Positions 6,285-8,164 of a DNA stretch of 8,164 bases are shown piece by piece. Source of the DNA: Methanosarcina sp. (GTDB lineage: Archaea; Halobacteriota; Methanosarcinia; Methanosarcinales; Methanosarcinaceae). How positions within the stretch are numbered: position 1 is the first letter of the stretch; every line of letters starts with the position of its first letter. A program made the translations under genes and the position numbers. The DNA lies in contig JAMXLQ010000216.1 in NCBI GenBank assembly GCA_024280975.1, positions 1 through 8,164 on the forward strand. The letters are read 5' to 3'. The notes below the pieces were generated by a model. That model was not told the DNA's origin. It saw nothing but the letters and a program-made list of their open reading frames with translations, and ran no database searches.

Positions 6285-6702
6285 TTATAGACCTATTATA
6301 ACTTTCAACATGACACCGTTGACTTTTGGATAGGCTTTTAGCATCTCTATCACAAGTATTCGATTGAGGAATACTTTTAAAGACATACTTTCTGGGCAAA
6401 CTGATATTTCATCTTCAAAAGTTTACGGATATTTCTCTAAGGTTAGTGAATATTCATAAAATCCTTTGGATTGGAACCTTTTTTATATACTTGAAGTTTT
6501 CCAGGTTAATATGAATTAAAATATTCTCTAGGTTCCCTTACAGGATGTGCTTTTAAAACCAGTATGACCCGAATTTATTTCGCTTAGAGCTCTATAGCTG
6601 CACTATCTTTTTTCCATAGTCTCTTATAAGTATTTCGAATTTATTTTTTAAACTAACTCCTGATGAATATACTACTTGAATTCTTTCGACATTTACCGTC
6701 AT
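6285..6702 (-). pseudogene. Decayed gene of unknown family, frames broken
   Basis: Reading the minus strand from ATG at 6702, protein-like segments alternate between two frames. First MTVNVERIQVVYSSGVS and on to DYGKKIVQL, then a TAG. Next, one base offset, RALSEINSGHTGFKSTS to a TAG. Then back in the first frame, NLENFKYIKKVPIQ. Then in the second frame again, GFYEYSLTLEKYP, a TAA, and DEISVCPESMSLKVFLNRI up to LVIEML. The last frame stays open across the terminal-repeat match at 6321-6337 to a TAA at 6285. If the repeat is a real IS end, true coding would stop at 6338 and the rest is chance; the tail may then be the fragment at 4333-4449. At least three frame changes and one stop make this a pseudogene. 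I do not recognise the family, and an A+T-rich chance pattern cannot be fully excluded. Confidence 0.4.
6321..6337. repeat. Inverted partner of the IS terminal repeat
   Basis: On the minus strand this reads AAGCCTATCCAAAAGTC, matching the repeat at 4451-4467 at 13 of 17 positions, including the run AGCCTATCC. It is followed on the plus strand by TTA (6338-6340), the same three bases found outside the other end. Confidence 0.5.
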
Positions 6703-6751
6703 TTGTATCGTTGTTTTGCGCTTTTCCTCTTTATTTTCCCTGAAATAGACC

Positions 6752-6767
6752 ACAAAAGATTTAATAA
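6752..6767 (+). promoter_or_regulatory. Probable promoter (BRE/TATA) of the S-layer-type gene
   Basis: ACAAAAGATTTAATAA combines a purine-rich BRE-like part with a TATA-like ATTTAATAA, predicting a start near 6790. A second A+T element, TTATTTTATAG at 6774-6784, would instead start transcription near 6805. Either way the leader is long, about 145-160 nt. Confidence 0.45.
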
Positions 6768-6789
6768 GGCAATTATTTTATAGAACACT

Positions 6790-6951
6790 TGTAATCCAAT
6801 TTAGAGGGATAAGGAGGGAATGAAATCCTCTTCGTCAATAGACGAAATCTAACAGTCTGATTTGGTGAAGAATGGTGAAACCCTTAAAGTGTTGATCCCG
6901 ACACTTCTTCTTACATACGACATATCTTAACAAACATGGAGGAACAATAAA
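6790..6951 (+). promoter_or_regulatory. Long structured 5' leader of the S-layer-type mRNA
   Basis: Two strong hairpins lie in the leader. TTCGTC-AATA-GACGAA at 6831-6846 has a perfect 6-bp stem with a tetraloop. AAGTGTTG-ATCC-CGACACTT at 6887-6906 has an 8-bp stem with one G-T pair and a tetraloop. An SD-like AAGGAGGG at 6811-6818 lies next to an ATG at 6820 that opens a 10-codon frame (MKSSSSIDEI). A second mini-frame at 6872-6895 (MVKPLKC) ends inside the second hairpin and has GGTGA 3 nt upstream. Both SD-ATG spacings are too short for good initiation. The gene's true SD is GGAGG at 6938-6942, 9 nt before ATG 6952, free of these stems. Abundant surface-protein mRNAs often have stabilising leaders; that role is inferred here. 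Confidence 0.5.
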
Positions 6952-8145
6952 ATGAAGAGATTTGTAGCAGTTACACTGGCTACTCTCATGCTTCTGACTG
7001 TATTTGCATCCGCCGCAAGTGCAGCAGCAGCAAATGGTACCCTTGAAGTCCGTGGTCCAGTGTATAACGGCTCTGATATTTCCGACATTCTTACCAAGAA
7101 TGGCGGTGAGATTACAATGGATGCTACTAAGTTTGCAGCATTCTTCTACGACATTGACAACAATGTGACAACAGAGTCTCTTTCCATTAAGACTACTGAC
7201 GATACTAAAGACAGAGTTATCGGGAAGAACGCTCTTGTCTATAAGACCACGATTGGGCAGACTGATTACAAGTTCCAAGATTGGGGCAACTACAGCGTGC
7301 TCGGTTTCTTTGCAGACAAGTATATCCCGCTCAAATCCAATGACGCTAGCAAGCTCGCTAAACTCGTTCTTGACAGCGATGATAAGTACACTCTGAAGAC
7401 CGGCGATAAACTTGACCTTGGTCAGGGCTACGCTCTTGAAGCCAAGCAGGTCGATGTTGACGGTAAGAAAGTCTGGCTCGAGTTCAGCAAGGATGGACAA
7501 TACATCGATGACCAGATTGTTGCAACTGATTCTGGCGATCACGTCTGGACCTGTGAGGTTGACGGTGTTCAGGGCGAAGACAATGTTCCTGTCCTGAAAG
7601 TCCATGTTAACCAGGTCTTCCAGGGTGCAGTCGACAGCATTGCTCAGATTGATGGTCTCTGGCTCATTGACTACGCAAATGCTATCAAGATCAACAGTGA
7701 CGACGAATATGGCAAACTCAACAACGTTGGCATCAGCGGTCCAACCATTACCATTTCCAACGACGATACCTTTACTCTGACTAGAGATTCTGAGCAGGAA
7801 ATCGGCCAGGGAATGTTCTTCAAGGTCGCTGACACCGCAGTTGATCAGCTTAGGTACTACCCATACGTTGAGAAGACAGTTGGTAACGGAACAGGTAACG
7901 TAAGTACTTCGGTCGGAGGTAACATAACCACCCCTTCTGAAAATATGACCAACGTAACCAATCCGTCTGAGAATATGACCAACGCAACACCGAACGAAAC
8001 CACCTCAACTCCAACAGAAACTCCTGCTACAAATGCAACACCTGCAGGGAACAATACCAGCAAATCCCCAATTCCAGGATTCGGATTTATTCCTGGACTT
8101 GCCGGACTCCTTTCAGTTGTCTACCTCATCAGGAGGAATAAGTAA
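6952..8145 (+). CDS. S-layer-family surface glycoprotein with one S-layer duplication domain
   Basis: This 397-residue protein should be a cell-envelope component. It starts with a signal peptide (residues 1-24, MKRF then a hydrophobic core and ASAASA). Residues about 30-305 resemble one copy of the Methanosarcina S-layer duplication domain (DUF1608 type), including LEVRGPVYNGSDISD, the NYSVLGFFADKYIPL block and LGQGYALEAKQVDVDG. The main S-layer protein of Methanosarcina carries two such domains in about 670 residues, so this is a single-domain relative. Residues 310-372 form a Thr/Ser/Pro/Asn-rich stalk with about eleven N-x-S/T sequons; four more lie in the domain (N28, N39, N71, N113). 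The C-terminus has PGFG at 375-378, a hydrophobic stretch to 393 and RRNK, like a PGF-CTERM archaeosortase signal or a simple membrane anchor. The start is fixed by GGAGG 9 nt upstream. Codon use is C-rich at third positions compared with the surrounding A+T-rich DNA, as in highly expressed genes. Confidence 0.9.
   Translation: MKRFVAVTLATLMLLTVFASAASAAAANGTLEVRGPVYNGSDISDILTKNGGEITMDATKFAAFFYDIDNNVTTESLSIKTTDDTKDRVIGKNALVYKTTIGQTDYKFQDWGNYSVLGFFADKYIPLKSNDASKLAKLVLDSDDKYTLKTGDKLDLGQGYALEAKQVDVDGKKVWLEFSKDGQYIDDQIVATDSGDHVWTCEVDGVQGEDNVPVLKVHVNQVFQGAVDSIAQIDGLWLIDYANAIKINSDDEYGKLNNVGISGPTITISNDDTFTLTRDSEQEIGQGMFFKVADTAVDQLRYYPYVEKTVGNGTGNVSTSVGGNITTPSENMTNVTNPSENMTNATPNETTSTPTETPATNATPAGNNTSKSPIPGFGFIPGLAGLLSVVYLIRRNK
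7933..7992 (+). repeat. Two tandem 30-bp repeats in the S-layer stalk
   Basis: The protein repeat is PSENMTNVTN (residues 328-337) followed by PSENMTNATP (338-347). Each unit carries two N-glycosylation sequons (N-M-T and N-V/A-T). The two DNA copies differ at several bases, so the duplication is not very recent. Confidence 0.75.
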
Positions 8146-8164
8146 ATTTTCTGATTGAAGGGTT

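Larger units (their letters stand above)
4451..6337 (-). mobile_element. Possible IS-derived unit bracketing the phosphoesterase gene
   Basis: The interval is bounded by inverted terminal repeats (4451-4467 and 6321-6337, 13 of 17 positions matching, nine of them consecutive). It is flanked on both sides by TTA (4448-4450 and 6338-6340), as expected for a 3-bp TNA target duplication of some IS5-family elements. It contains the transposase remnant and the complete phosphoesterase gene. At about 1.9 kb it is roughly twice the size of a simple IS5-type element, and no transposase N-terminus is seen in 6051-6337. Alternatives are a decayed IS next to an unrelated gene with a chance match at 6321-6337, or two separate IS scars. 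Confidence 0.4.

Noticed and set aside
6661..6743. Possible C/D box RNA (TGATGA near 6665 and CTGA near 6741)
   Set aside because: The boxes are about 80 nt apart with no internal C'/D' pair, too long for a usual archaeal C/D RNA, and the interval is better explained as the start of a decayed gene.
6820..6852. Ten-codon leader peptide before the S-layer gene
   Set aside because: The SD-like sequence is only one base from the ATG, too close for normal initiation; kept as a note in the leader entry rather than as a gene.
6835..7605. Long open frame (256 codons) on the minus strand opposite the S-layer gene
   Set aside because: It is the antisense shadow of a strongly supported gene with signal peptide, SD and anchor; its translation has scattered cysteines and no recognisable domain.

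Overview
The window looks like chromosomal DNA of a methanogenic archaeon, most probably Methanosarcina. The evidence is an archaeal-type Elp3, a DUF1699-type protein (a family I associate with Methanosarcinales), a single-domain S-layer-type surface protein with an archaeal PGF-like C-terminal anchor, A+T-rich intergenic DNA, and archaeal TATA-like promoters with long mRNA leaders. Family names come from reading the translations; no database was searched.

Layout. Everything from 1 to about 6700 lies on the minus strand, so transcription runs right to left. From the left: the N-terminal 64 codons of a PD-(D/E)XK nuclease-like gene cut by the window edge; a DUF1699-like gene (446-841) with a clear terminator and an unusual phased TTAGGG/CCCTAA repeat in its leader; about 950 bp of A+T-rich spacer whose right part (1672-1796) is strongly structured and could encode a small RNA; elp3 (1799-3442); and a cysteine-containing protein of unknown function (3665-4240).

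The stretch 4333-6702 is a scar region. A broken IS5-like transposase (4455-4950) begins at a terminal repeat at 4451. A gene for a secreted, purple-acid-phosphatase-like metallophosphoesterase (4995-6050) sits where the first half of the transposase should be. A second, inverted copy of the terminal repeat ends at 6337. Both outer ends are flanked by TTA, and coding-like debris lies on either side (4333-4449 and about 6338-6702). This fits an IS-derived unit of about 1.9 kb that carried or trapped the phosphoesterase and split an older gene, but other histories are possible.

The right end (6750-8145) holds the only convincing plus-strand gene. It encodes an S-layer-family surface protein with signal peptide, one S-layer duplication domain, an Asn/Thr-rich linker packed with N-glycosylation sequons, and a PGF-type C-terminal membrane anchor. 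It is preceded by a leader of about 160 nt with two strong hairpins. Both the phosphoesterase and the surface protein act outside the cytoplasmic membrane. The remaining genes are intracellular (tRNA modification, putative nuclease) or unknown. I see no operon linking neighbours: each gene has its own spacer and, usually, its own promoter-like or terminator-like signal.
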